A DNA stretch of 45,973 nucleotides, taken from NCBI RefSeq assembly GCF_003202205.1, contig NZ_PDOG01000001.1, positions 1,408,922 to 1,454,894 of the forward strand. Direction: 5' to 3'. This document shows, piece after piece, positions 7,797 through 17,601 of the stretch; the stretch's first letter is position 1; every line of letters starts with the position of its first letter. The translations under genes were made by a program, and so were the position numbers. Under the pieces are notes generated by a model. That model saw only the letters and a program-made list of their open reading frames with translations. It was not told where the DNA came from and made no database searches. This DNA is from Halomonas sp. LBP4 (GTDB lineage Bacteria > Pseudomonadota > Gammaproteobacteria > Pseudomonadales > Halomonadaceae).

Positions 7797-8115
7797 GGTC
7801 GCTAGGATAAGCGACCATCCCTGAGAGACACATACCGACAGTGCCACCAGCAACGAACCTTCCAGAAGACCGGGTGACATGAATCCGCCAGTGAAGCTGA
7901 CTTCCCTCTCAGAGCTTTAACGTAGATGAGTGACTGACACGTGGCGTGGGGCCGAAGGCCATGACCACGCGCGTGTCATACCCCGCCAGAGTTTATCCCC
8001 TTCCTGCACTGGACGATGACGGCGCGTTGTGGCGCGCCATCGCCTTGGTGTGGGCTAAGCCTTTGACCCTTTCACGATGACACCACCCCGTAATGGACAC
8101 GGCCTCAGTGCCGTG
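7797..8115 (+). other. Cluster of four hairpins upstream of the Gp2/YfjJ-like gene, candidate origin or regulatory RNA
   Basis: Hairpin A: GGTCGCT (7797-7803) with AGCGACC (7810-7816). Hairpin B: GACACG (7936-7941) with CGTGTC (7972-7977), GCGTGG (7944-7949) with CCACGC (7965-7970), and inner GGCC-GAA-GGCC (7950-7960), 16 pairs in all. Hairpin C: GGCGCG (8021-8026) with CGCGCC (8033-8038), extended by GAT/ATC. Hairpin D: CACGGC (8098-8103) with GCCGTG (8110-8115). Hairpins next to a gene related to rolling-circle phage proteins suggest a nicking origin or packaging-type structure; that function is inference. Confidence 0.5.
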
Positions 8116-8146
8116 GGTATCCGCGTGAGCATGTACCAGGAGACAA

Positions 8147-8890
8147 ATGACCATGAAACTCAAGCCAACCGTCGGACAGCGCTTCCGTAAACGCCACCCC
8201 GACAATCCCGCTCTACGCCTGTGGTTCGATCAGTACTACCACGACATGCGGGTGCAGACCTCACAGGGTCCCTTGATCGAGAACTACCTCTATACCCTGC
8301 GCCGGGTGATGAACCAGGCGCGCCGTGCCAATAGCCGAACCTACGCGATTCGCATAGATCTGCGCTTCCCCGAGGCCATGCCGGGCAGTTCCCTGCTGGC
8401 CAGTAATGCCGCGATCAGCAAATTCTTGACGAACCTGTGCTGGGAGCTCGATCTGGTCAAGACCAAGTACCCGCATGACATGCGCTACGTCTGGTGTCGG
8501 GAGCAGAAGGACAGCGACAAGCCCCATTACCACGTTCTGCTGCTGTTCAACGGCAATGCCCTGCAAAGCCTCGGGCCATTAAACGCCTACGTCGGGAAGG
8601 GCGCCACGGAGGCATACGCAGCGGACACCCTCTACCACCGTATTGTGCGAGCGTGGGAAGCAGTCATTGGCTGCCCACCGGAACAGATGGGGGGATTGGT
8701 GAACGTCTCCAAGAATAAGATCACCAAAGAGCTCATTACGTTTCACTTCCATCGTGAGGACCAGGCCACCTTCGAGCAGCTCTTCTACGCAGCGAGCTAT
8801 ATGAGCAAGGCGCACACCAAACCCATCGCTCAAGGCGTGCATTGCTGCGAGGGGAGTCGCCGGGAGCCACTCTTCAACGCGACCCCATAA
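8147..8890 (+). CDS. Inovirus Gp2-family protein (YagK/YfjJ C-terminal domain)
   Basis: A 247-residue protein of the YagK/YfjJ (inovirus Gp2) family. The DKPHYHVLLLFNG segment (H127xH129-type pair at about 124-136) resembles the metal-binding HUH motif of rolling-circle initiators, and YAASYMSKAHTKP (214-226) supplies tyrosines and a lysine in the place of the nicking motif. Relatives in filamentous phages act in replication; the island versions (YfjJ in CP4-57, next to YfjI) have no proven role. AGGAGA precedes the ATG by 5 bases. A second ATG lies two codons in. It stands behind the hairpin cluster at 7797-8115, which would make sense if that is its target. Confidence 0.8.
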   Translation: MTMKLKPTVGQRFRKRHPDNPALRLWFDQYYHDMRVQTSQGPLIENYLYTLRRVMNQARRANSRTYAIRIDLRFPEAMPGSSLLASNAAISKFLTNLCWELDLVKTKYPHDMRYVWCREQKDSDKPHYHVLLLFNGNALQSLGPLNAYVGKGATEAYAADTLYHRIVRAWEAVIGCPPEQMGGLVNVSKNKITKELITFHFHREDQATFEQLFYAASYMSKAHTKPIAQGVHCCEGSRREPLFNATP

Positions 8891-8975
8891 GACTTATGTC
8901 TAATGACCAAACGCCACCCTAAGTCGGCCTTTGTCTTATCTCAGTGGACGAAATTCTTCACGGCCCGTGTTATGA

Positions 8976-9487
8976 CACTGCTTTTTTGGCCCCATCACCA
9001 AAGCGACGCTGCTGCAGGCCATCGACTTGTCTAGCTGGTCCTCAATGCAATTCCATGACGTGTTCCAGCCATTACCGCAGGTGTGCCAGGATGCTCACCT
9101 CCTCAACGTGTGGTTCCAAGATCACCGCAATCGTAACAACCGTTTACTGCCCCGCACTTGGGTCCGCCAGCGGTGCCCAAATTCGTTGCGCAAACGCGAC
9201 CGGCTACTGGGTGCCCTTGATGAATTGCAGGTGCACGGACAAGTCGTACAATTCATGGACGGCAAGACTGCAATGCTGGACTTGATGCCTTGGATGCCAT
9301 TCGCACCGCCGACGGCTCAATTCGCAATACCAAAGCTGTAATTCAGGCGTTATACAAGCGATGCCCCACCCTTCAGGGAAAGGGGCATTTTGCGTTTTTA
9401 CTTCATGCGAATGGGCTACTAGTGCCTACCGACGAGGGCGACTTTTACGTCGATCAAATCTATCATAAACCGCGCGAACGTCTTTAG
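8976..9487 (+). pseudogene. Decayed gene of unknown family with a one-base frameshift
   Basis: Frame 8976-9283 reads as a plausible protein (TLLQAIDLSSWSSMQFHDVF ... VVQFMDGKTAMLD). At about 9281 the coding sense moves to another frame, LDALDAIRTADGSIRNTKAV ... GHFAFLLHANGLLVPTDEG, ending at TAG 9485-9487. Adding one base near 9281 joins the two into a smooth sequence of about 165 residues. There is no good start, and a stop lies at 8973, so the 5' end is lost too. I do not recognise the family. The 3' end overlaps the converging gene at 9426 by 62 bases. Confidence 0.55.
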
Positions 9488-10154
9488 CATCTTCTAATAG
9501 GTCAAAAATATCGTTCATAAGCTTATCTCCCTTCTGCCGGATGGGAAAATGCTGCTCCTCAGCGATAAGCGCAATCGTCTTGGCAAGCGCTCGGGCTGCA
9601 TGATCAGTATCATTCCAACCTCTTTGCCCTTCTGGATGGTGCTCTAACTGTGCCTTAACGAGACCGCTAAGTATCGCGTCTTCTTCCTTTCGCTTCAATG
9701 GATTGGCATTCCCTCCGCTTTTGCCTCTCTCAGCATAGGCACGCTCTCTTCGTCCAAAGAAGTCTTCGGCACATGCCCAATGATAGAAGCCCCATCCCAA
9801 AGCTTCTGCCATCTCAACAGAAAGCTCGACATGATGTTTTATTCTGGCACCGCCATCAGGCATCTCTACCTTCCCAAGATGGTAAAGAACTATTAAGTGT
9901 TGAAAATGAGCGACTTGCACCTGCGAGGCAAACCAGTGACGGCGCATTTCTTCGGTAATATTCAATGGGTGGTCAAGAATTTCCGGCTCTTCAAATCCCC
10001 AGTATTCTTTTGGGTTAATAATGCCGTTAAATATATCATCCTCAATGTCCTCAAGAGCGGGGCCAGGGACAGCACCATTAATAGAAAATTTACGAGCCCC
10101 CAAGTTCTTTTGTAGCTGAAGTGCCTTTATTTTCATATTAGAAACGAGATCCAC
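9426..10154 (-). CDS. Hypothetical island protein
   Basis: A 242-residue, AT-rich gene of unknown family. The protein is soluble, rich in Trp, His and acidic residues: a segment EPEILDHPLNITEEMRRHWF, helices VELSVEMAEALGWGFYHWACAEDFF, then a basic RERAYAERGKSGGNANPLKRKEEDAIL and a helical C-terminus ending RRKSRPRR. The GG-NANP stretch resembles linkers in phage-borne proteins, but I assign no function. AGGAGG lies 4 bases before the GTG at 10154, taken as start; a TTG at 10169 overlaps that site, and ATG 10136 is an alternative. It diverges from the AlpA-like gene. Confidence 0.6.
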   Translation of the reverse strand: MDLVSNMKIKALQLQKNLGARKFSINGAVPGPALEDIEDDIFNGIINPKEYWGFEEPEILDHPLNITEEMRRHWFASQVQVAHFQHLIVLYHLGKVEMPDGGARIKHHVELSVEMAEALGWGFYHWACAEDFFGRRERAYAERGKSGGNANPLKRKEEDAILSGLVKAQLEHHPEGQRGWNDTDHAARALAKTIALIAEEQHFPIRQKGDKLMNDIFDLLEDAKDVRAVYDRFDRRKSRPRR

Positions 10155-10334
10155 AAAACCTCCTGACAAATAAAAAAGGCCCTAGCCTTAAAGGAGCCCT
10201 AGAAGTAAATACGTTAACGCGCCAAAAAAATATTTTCCAGTTCATCATAGCTTACCGCACACAACCCACGCCCCGGATCACAAAAAAATAATCTTGTCAA
10301 GAAAGAGCTTGTGTCTTAACTCATAATCAAGCAG

Positions 10335-10398
10335 AACGATTAAAACTCCCAAATGATCCCGCCATGATCGACCTGATCGTTAAGCCAGGGTAGTGATC
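10335..10398. promoter_or_regulatory. Dyad and phased TGATC motifs before the AlpA-like gene
   Basis: AACGAT (10335-10340) and ATCGTT (10376-10381) form an inverted pair. TGATC occurs at 10354, 10365, 10374 and 10394, spaced 11, 9 and 20 bases, near whole helical turns. The same AACGAT/ATCGTT arms occur at 7504-7524. This is a plausible binding region for the AlpA-like protein or integrase accessory factor. The rest of the divergent gap 10155-10334 is AT-rich with no gene seen. Confidence 0.35.
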
Positions 10399-10737
10399 AT
10401 GAGCAACGGACTACTTAGACCAGAGCAAGTGGCTGAAAGGCTGGGCATGAGCCTGAGCTGGGTCTATGGCAACAAGCACCGCATCGGCTTCGTCCAATTT
10501 GGCACCGCAGTGCGCTTTGAGCAGAGCGCAGTGGAGAGGTACGCTGAGAGCTGCAAGCGCGGCCCTCAGCCTGAGGAACGCGACACATGGGAATCACAGT
10601 CAGATACAGGGAAAAGAGGAACCGGTGGGTGGTCACGGAAACGTACCACGGTCACCGACATCAACGATCGTTTGCGGGGGATCGAGAGGGGGAGCGGCAG
10701 GCGCGGGAATACGCAGCGAAGCGCCAAGCCGAACTGA
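10399..10737 (+). CDS. AlpA-like / excisionase-family helix-turn-helix protein
   Basis: Residues 5-50 (LLRPEQVAERLGMSLSWVYG ... FGTAVRFEQSAVERYAE) form the small winged HTH of the DNA-binding/excisionase family, with the usual recognition helix and an arginine-Phe end. In CP4-57 AlpA switches on the integrase for excision. The start ATG 10399 is preferred to GTG 10393; AGGG precedes it. The last 50 or so residues are low-complexity and overlap the integrase start by 151 bases in another frame, so the natural end may once have been earlier. Its position directly before the integrase supports a directionality-factor role; that is inference. Confidence 0.7.
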   Translation: MSNGLLRPEQVAERLGMSLSWVYGNKHRIGFVQFGTAVRFEQSAVERYAESCKRGPQPEERDTWESQSDTGKRGTGGWSRKRTTVTDINDRLRGIERGSGRRGNTQRSAKPN

Positions 10738-11603
10738 ACGAAGCTGCTTTCCAGGGTGAGGCCATGGGACGCCAGCCGCGGCGAACCTTCATCGAGGGTC
10801 TTGAACGATGGATCGACGAATACGACGTGGCCAGCCAGGTGAAGGCCATCCGCCCGGTGGCCCACTACATGGGCGACCGGGTGCTGCTCGGCATGGACAG
10901 CGTCGACAAGGCCCGCGAGATGGCTCGAGACCTTCGCCAGCAGGGGCGTGCGCAGAGCACCATCAACAACCACCTGCAGGTGGTGAAGCGGGTTCTGAAC
11001 CTTGCCTATCGGGAATGGGGGTGGCTGGACCGCCCCTTGGGCGACAAGATCCGCAAAAAGATGCCAAAGAACGAACGGCACGTGTACCTGACCATCGAGC
11101 AGGTAAGTCAGCTACTACAAGCCATCCCCGATCAGTCGATTGTCGAGAAACGGGTGATCGCTCTGGCAGCGCTCACCGGGCTGCGCCAGGGCGAGCTGCT
11201 GGCGCTGGATCCGCAGAACGTCCAGGCTGGTCGCATCCTGCTGCGACCAGACCAGACGAAGAGTGGCAAGGCTCGAGTGGTGCCGGTACCGGAAGACGCC
11301 CGGGCATGGCTGGAGGATCTACCGTTCGCTACGACCTACTCTCGCCTGCGAATGGTGTGGGAACATGCCCGCCAGGCGGTGGGGCGGCCCGATCTGCGCT
11401 TTCACGACCTGCGCCACAGCTATGCCAGCATGCTGGCCCAGGCCGGCGAGAGCATGACCACGGTGCGCGATCTGCTGGGGCATTCCAGCTTGATCGTCAC
11501 CAGCCGCTACTCGCACATGTTCGATGCAGGCCTGGACGATATTGGCTCACGTCTGCCGAGCTTGAGTGCGGCCTTCTGCGACCAAACTGCGACCAAGCAC
11601 TAG
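10587..11603 (+). CDS. int: Tyrosine recombinase (site-specific integrase)
   Basis: The 338-residue phage integrase has all catalytic residues: R200 (TGLRQGE), K225 (TKSGKAR), H273-x-x-R276 (HDLRHS), H299 (LLGHSS) and the nucleophile Y308 (SRYSHM). An N-terminal AP2-like arm-binding part (GITVRYREKRNRWVV) is followed by a SAM-like core-binding domain at about 65-160. GAGGAA lies 7 bases before the ATG. It ends 53 bases from the 3' end of tRNA-Leu(CAA), so that tRNA end is its probable attB. It would insert and, with the AlpA-like protein, excise the island. Confidence 0.93.
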   Translation: MGITVRYREKRNRWVVTETYHGHRHQRSFAGDREGERQAREYAAKRQAELNEAAFQGEAMGRQPRRTFIEGLERWIDEYDVASQVKAIRPVAHYMGDRVLLGMDSVDKAREMARDLRQQGRAQSTINNHLQVVKRVLNLAYREWGWLDRPLGDKIRKKMPKNERHVYLTIEQVSQLLQAIPDQSIVEKRVIALAALTGLRQGELLALDPQNVQAGRILLRPDQTKSGKARVVPVPEDARAWLEDLPFATTYSRLRMVWEHARQAVGRPDLRFHDLRHSYASMLAQAGESMTTVRDLLGHSSLIVTSRYSHMFDAGLDDIGSRLPSLSAAFCDQTATKH

Positions 11604-11624
11604 AAACAGGGAGGGCAGAAACAC

Positions 11625-11652
11625 AAACAGCCGCCCATAAGCGACTGTTTTC
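11625..11652. terminator. Terminator-like hairpin between integrase and tRNA-Leu
   Basis: AAACAG (11625-11630) pairs with CTGTTT (11645-11650) and CGC with GCG inside. T-rich bases follow on both strands, so it can end both the integrase transcript and the tRNA-Leu transcript coming from the other side. Confidence 0.55.
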
Positions 11653-11656
11653 TAAG

Positions 11657-11743
11657 TGGTACCGGCGGTCGGACTCGAACCGACAAGGGCTTGCACCCGG
11701 CGGATTTTGAATCCGCTGCGTCTACCAATTCCGCCACGCCGGC
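11657..11743 (-). tRNA. tRNA-Leu (anticodon CAA)
   Basis: The minus strand reads GCCGGCGTGG at the 5' end, a D-arm AATTGGTAGACGC, an anticodon arm GCGGA-TTCAAAA-TCCGC with anticodon CAA, a long variable arm, GGTTCGAGTCC for the T-loop, and ends in ACCA. The acceptor stem GCCGGCG/CGCCGGT pairs fully with one G-U. At 87 bases with a long variable arm it is a class II tRNA. The encoded CCA is present. Its 3' end is the likely integration site of the island. Confidence 0.97.
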
Positions 11744-11753
11744 AGCGCGTGGC

Positions 11754-11781
11754 ATTATACGTGGCGGTGCGAACAGGTCAA
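11754..11781 (-). promoter_or_regulatory. sigma70 promoter of tRNA-Leu
   Basis: On the minus strand TTGACC (11776-11781) and a perfect TATAAT (11754-11759) are separated by 16 bases. Transcription would start about 4 bases before the tRNA 5' end. Confidence 0.8.
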
Positions 11782-11890
11782 TCGGGACGCCTGACTTCGC
11801 GCGCATGAGACGGTATCCTAGGCGGCTTGTCCAGACGGTCCAGTCGCCGTCGCCTCGTCAACCTCCGCCATTCCCGAGTCCCCGATCCGC

Positions 11891-14123
<2,233 letters not shown>

Positions 14124-14229
14124 TCCACGGTCGGCACCCGGGGGCATGATGCCCGGCGCCGGCCATGGGCCCGTTTCAGACGACTCGCTTCCTACATTCC
14201 GTTTCTGACAACCCAGGAGACACATCCAG

Positions 14230-14565
14230 ATGCTGGACTTCTTCATTTCGCCGGCCATGGCCCAGGATGCCGGCGCCGCCGGTGGCGGCATCGCCCAGAT
14301 CGTCATGCTGGTCGGCTTCGTGCTCATCTTCTACTTCCTGCTGTGGCGCCCCCAGGCCAAGCGGGCCAAGCAGCACAAGCAGCTGATCGGTAGCCTCTCC
14401 AAGGGTGACGAGATCGTCATCGGTGGCGGCATGCTGGGCCGCATCACCAAGGTCAGCGACGACAGCGAGTTCATCCGCATGGAAGTCGCGGACGGCACCG
14501 AGGTCAACGTGCAGAAGAGCGCCGTGGCCGCCGTGCTGCCCAAGGGCACCATCAAGTCCATCTGA
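14230..14565 (+). CDS. yajC: Sec translocon accessory protein YajC
   Basis: A 111-residue inner-membrane protein with a single N-terminal helix (IAQIVMLVGFVLIFYFLLW, about 21-39) directly followed by the YajC hallmark RPQAKRAKQHKQL and the GDEIVIGGGMLGRI beta segment. YajC binds SecDF to support protein export and membrane insertion. A clear AGGAGA precedes the ATG. It lies between tgt and secD as is standard. A long hairpin follows before secD. Confidence 0.95.
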   Translation: MLDFFISPAMAQDAGAAGGGIAQIVMLVGFVLIFYFLLWRPQAKRAKQHKQLIGSLSKGDEIVIGGGMLGRITKVSDDSEFIRMEVADGTEVNVQKSAVAAVLPKGTIKSI

Positions 14566-14578
14566 CCCGGGCCCTCCC

Positions 14579-14619
14579 CGGCCTGGTCGGGCGCCCCTCC
14601 CCCGCGCCCGGCCAGGCCG
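14579..14619 (+). other. 16-bp GC-rich hairpin between yajC and secD
   Basis: CGGCCTGGTCGGGCGC (14579-14594) pairs along its length with GCGCCCGGCCAGGCCG (14604-14619), with a single T-G pair. No U-tract follows, so it is not a standard terminator. It could lower secDF expression relative to yajC or protect the yajC mRNA 3' end. Confidence 0.55.
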
Positions 14620-14706
14620 CCCTTCGGCCACCGCAACGGAACTCGCCGGTGGCCAGGACGTCATCACGTCAGCCTCCTATTGTCAGCAACCAAGGGCAGG
14701 GCTCGC

Positions 14707-16557
14707 ATGCTCAACCGTTACCCCCTGTGGAAGTATCTGCTGATACTTGCCGTACTCATTGGCGGCCTGGTCTATTCGCTGCCCAACCTCTTCCCTGAAG
14801 ACCCGGCGGTGCAGGTCAGCAGCGAGCGGGGCGATGCCTCCGTCGACGCGCGCCAGCTCGAGCGCATCCGGGAGTCCCTGCGCGAGGCCGGCATCGAGAT
14901 CAAGGCCGTCGAGGACGAGGACAACCGGTTACTGATCCGCCTCCTCGATGCCGATGACCAGATCAAGGCCCGCGACCGCATCGCCGCCCTGCTCGGCGAC
15001 GAGTATGTGGTGGCCCTCAACCTGGCCGAGTCCACCCCGGCCTGGCTGCAGTCGCTCTCCGCCTCGCCGATGACCCTGGGGCTGGACCTGCGGGGCGGCG
15101 TGCACTTCCTGCTGGAAGTGGACATGGACGCGGCCCTCGAGCAGCGCCTCGAAGTGAATGCCAGCGCCATGCGCGAGCTGCTGCGCGGTGAGCGCATCCG
15201 CTACCGCGACACCGAGGTCGACGGCCGCACCCTCTCCATCGCCTTCGCCAGTGACGAGGACCGCGACGAGGCGCGCCGCCTGATCAGCCGCGAGTTCCCC
15301 GATTTCGACTACGCAAGCGAAGGTGAGGACCGTGGCGCCCGCCTGGTCATGACCATGACCGACCAAGCGGTGAATGAGCTCCAGGACTACGCCATCAACC
15401 AGAACCTCACGACCCTGCGCAACCGCGTCAACGAGTTGGGCGTGGCCGAGCCCATGGTCCAGCGCCAGGGACCGGCTCGCATCGTGGTCGAGCTGCCCGG
15501 GGTACAGGACACCGTGGCCGCCAAGCGCGTGGTGGGCGCCACCGCCAACCTGGAGTTCCGCCTCGAGGCCCGCCCGGACACCCCGGATGCCGAGATCGAG
15601 ACTTTCAGCTTCCGCAACGACGAGTCACGCACCGCCGACCTGATGCGTGACGTCATCATCACCGGTGACAGCGTCTCCAGCGCCAGCCGCAGCTTCGACG
15701 AGAACGGCCGCCCCCAGGTCAACATCAACCTGGACGGGACCGGCGGCACCCTGATGAACCGGGCGACCCGCACCAACATCGGCCGCAACATGGCGGTGCT
15801 GTTCATCGAGCACAAGACCCGCGACCGCGTGGTAATCGAGGATGGCGAAGAGGTGACGGTGCGCGACCCCTATACCGAGCGGGGTCTGATCAGCCTGGCC
15901 ACCATCCAGAGCGCCCTGGGCAACAGCTTCCGCATCACCGGCCTCGACTCGCCCACCGAGGCCGCCGAGCTGGCCCTGCTGCTGCGTTCCGGCTCCCTGG
16001 CGGCACCGATCTACTTCGTGCAGGAACGCACCATCGGCCCGAGCCTGGGCGCCGAGAACATCGAGCGCGGCGTGATGTCGGTGCAGATCGGCCTGCTGCT
16101 GGTGGTGCTGTTCATGCTGGTGCGCTACAGGGTGTTCGGGGTCTTCGCCAACGTGGCGCTGGCGCTCAACCTGACCCTGGTGGTGGCCGCCATGTCGCTG
16201 CTCGGGGCCACCCTGACCCTGCCGGGCATCGCCGGCATCGTGCTGACGCTGGGCATGGCGGTGGACGCCAACGTGCTGATCTTCGAGCGCATACGCGAGG
16301 AGCTGCGTGGCGGGCTCTCGGTGCAGCAGGCGATCCACGCCGGCTACGAGCGCGCCTTCACCTCGATCATCGATGCCAATATCACCACCCTGCTGGTGGC
16401 GGTGATCCTGTTCTCGATCGGCACCGGGCCGGTCAAGGGCTTCGCCGTGACGCTTTCGCTGGGGATCATGACCTCGCTGTTCACCGCCCTGCTGGTGACC
16501 CGCGCGATGGTCAACCTCATCTACGGCGGCAAGCCGGTCAAGAAGCTCTGGATATAA
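14707..16557 (+). CDS. secD: Protein translocase subunit SecD
   Basis: SecD is an RND-type membrane protein that uses the proton gradient to pull exported proteins out of SecYEG. The 616-residue length matches E. coli (615). An N-terminal helix (YLLILAVLIGGLVYSLPNLF) leads to LGLDLRGGVHFLLEVD, the conserved D1 motif, a large periplasmic P1 domain, and five C-terminal helices with GMAVDANVLIFERIREEL, the RND proton-relay region. The start ATG 14707 behind AGGG is preferred to an upstream in-frame TTG at 14680. secF follows 9 bases later. Confidence 0.96.
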   Translation: MLNRYPLWKYLLILAVLIGGLVYSLPNLFPEDPAVQVSSERGDASVDARQLERIRESLREAGIEIKAVEDEDNRLLIRLLDADDQIKARDRIAALLGDEYVVALNLAESTPAWLQSLSASPMTLGLDLRGGVHFLLEVDMDAALEQRLEVNASAMRELLRGERIRYRDTEVDGRTLSIAFASDEDRDEARRLISREFPDFDYASEGEDRGARLVMTMTDQAVNELQDYAINQNLTTLRNRVNELGVAEPMVQRQGPARIVVELPGVQDTVAAKRVVGATANLEFRLEARPDTPDAEIETFSFRNDESRTADLMRDVIITGDSVSSASRSFDENGRPQVNINLDGTGGTLMNRATRTNIGRNMAVLFIEHKTRDRVVIEDGEEVTVRDPYTERGLISLATIQSALGNSFRITGLDSPTEAAELALLLRSGSLAAPIYFVQERTIGPSLGAENIERGVMSVQIGLLLVVLFMLVRYRVFGVFANVALALNLTLVVAAMSLLGATLTLPGIAGIVLTLGMAVDANVLIFERIREELRGGLSVQQAIHAGYERAFTSIIDANITTLLVAVILFSIGTGPVKGFAVTLSLGIMTSLFTALLVTRAMVNLIYGGKPVKKLWI

Positions 16558-16566
16558 GAGGTGGAC

Positions 16567-17493
16567 ATGAAGACCCTCATCAATCGACAGTTCGACTTCA
16601 TGGGCAAGCGCCGGATCGCCTTCGCGCTCTCCGGCCTGATGATCCTGGCGTCGATCGTCTCGCTGCTGTTCCAGCAGCTCAACCTGGGGCTGGACTTCAC
16701 CGGCGGTACCCTGGTGGAGGTCCGCTACGCCGTGGCCCCCTCGCTCGACGCCGTGCGCCAGGCCCTCGAGGCCGCCGAGTTCCGCGACGTCTCGGTGCAG
16801 AGCTTCGGCGCCTCCACCGAGGTGCTGATCCGCCTGCAGCAGGCCTTCGACCCCGAGGTGGGTGACCGGGTGGTGTCGTTGCTGCGCGAGGGCGGCGACC
16901 GGGTGGAGCTGGTGCGTGCCGAGTTCGTCGGCGCCCAGGTCGGCGAGCAGTTGCGCGACCAGAGCGGGCTCGGCCTGCTGGTGGCGTTGGGCATCGTGAT
17001 GCTCTACGTGGCCTTCCGCTTCCAGTACAAGTTCGCCATCGGCGCCCTGCTGGCGCTGATGCACGACGTGATCATCGTGGTCGGCGTGTTCTCGCTGTTC
17101 CAGCTCGACTTCGATCTCACCGTGCTGGCGGCACTGCTGGCGGTGATCGGCTACTCGCTCAACGACACCATCGTGGTCTACGACCGCGTCCGCGAGACGA
17201 TCCGCAAGTCGCGCATCGACGACATGCCGGCGATCTTCAACGAGGCAATCAACATGACCCTGTCGCGCACCCTGGCGACGTCGGGCACCACCCTGCTGGT
17301 GTTGTTCGCCCTCTACTTCCTGGGCGGCGACATGATCAAGGGCTTCGCGATGGCCTTGATCATCGGCGTCGTTGTCGGCACCTTCTCCTCCATCTACGTG
17401 GCCTCGGCCCTGCTGCTGCCGCTCAAGCTCCAGCGCGAGGACCTGATCCCGCCACCGAAGGAGGCGGACGAGGAGGAAGAGCAGCTGCCCTGA
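16567..17493 (+). CDS. secF: Protein translocase subunit SecF
   Basis: SecF is the partner of SecD. The 308-residue protein has GLDFTGGTLVEVRY near 42 (D1-like motif), a short periplasmic domain, and membrane helices with VIGYSLNDTIVVYDRVRE, the SecF signature, then a very acidic tail (EADEEEEQLP). ATG 16567 is chosen because GAGG lies five bases upstream; an in-frame GTG at 16561 overlaps that site. The 7-bp tandem array starts 6 bases after the stop, followed by a bidirectional terminator shared with suhB. Confidence 0.96.
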   Translation: MKTLINRQFDFMGKRRIAFALSGLMILASIVSLLFQQLNLGLDFTGGTLVEVRYAVAPSLDAVRQALEAAEFRDVSVQSFGASTEVLIRLQQAFDPEVGDRVVSLLREGGDRVELVRAEFVGAQVGEQLRDQSGLGLLVALGIVMLYVAFRFQYKFAIGALLALMHDVIIVVGVFSLFQLDFDLTVLAALLAVIGYSLNDTIVVYDRVRETIRKSRIDDMPAIFNEAINMTLSRTLATSGTTLLVLFALYFLGGDMIKGFAMALIIGVVVGTFSSIYVASALLLPLKLQREDLIPPPKEADEEEEQLP

Positions 17494-17498
17494 CAGCT

Positions 17499-17582
17499 GG
17501 AAGCTGGAAGCTGGAAGCTGGAAGCTGGAAGCTGGAAGCTGGAAGCTGGAAGCTGGAAGCTGGAAGCTGGAAGCTGGAAGCT
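17499..17582 (+). repeat. Heptanucleotide tandem array, 12 copies of GGAAGCT
   Basis: Twelve perfect 7-bp units without variation, preceded by AGCT and followed by one altered unit. It sits between the secF stop and the terminator at 17602, downstream of both converging genes. Apparent proteins with SSFQLPA repeats read from it are artefacts. The unit differs by one base from the array at 18555-18708. Confidence 0.95.
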
Positions 17583-17601
17583 GGAAAGCAGCCTGAAACG
17601 A

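Larger units (their letters stand above)
7041..8146. other. 1.1-kb stretch without a convincing gene, rich in secondary structure at its right end
   Basis: Open frames here (for example 7116-7361 on the plus strand) have no recognisable features and weak starts. The left half is AT-rich. It contains a dyad AACGAT...ATCGTT (7504-7524), a possible 12-codon leader peptide (7711-7749) and, from 7797, a run of four hairpins leading to the Gp2-like gene. It probably holds regulatory sites or a replication origin, not protein genes. Confidence 0.5.
784..11656. mobile_element. tRNA-Leu-associated genomic island, CP4-57-like, with ERF/YqaJ recombination genes
   Basis: The integrase gene ends 53 bases from the 3' end of tRNA-Leu(CAA), the classic layout of an island integrated at a tRNA 3' end, and the island lies on that side. 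The content matches E. coli CP4-57/CP4-6 elements: AlpA-like regulator, DUF3987 (YfjI), inovirus Gp2 domain (YfjJ/YagK), DUF932 (YfjQ/YafZ) and RadC-like JAMM protein (YfjY/YkfG). Base composition changes sharply: 5100-7700 and 9480-10400 are visibly AT-rich, whereas the flanks are GC-rich. The left limit is set at the ompW terminator by convenience. I found no direct repeat of the tRNA 3' end on the left, so the true boundary is unknown and could lie outside the window. Confidence 0.75.
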
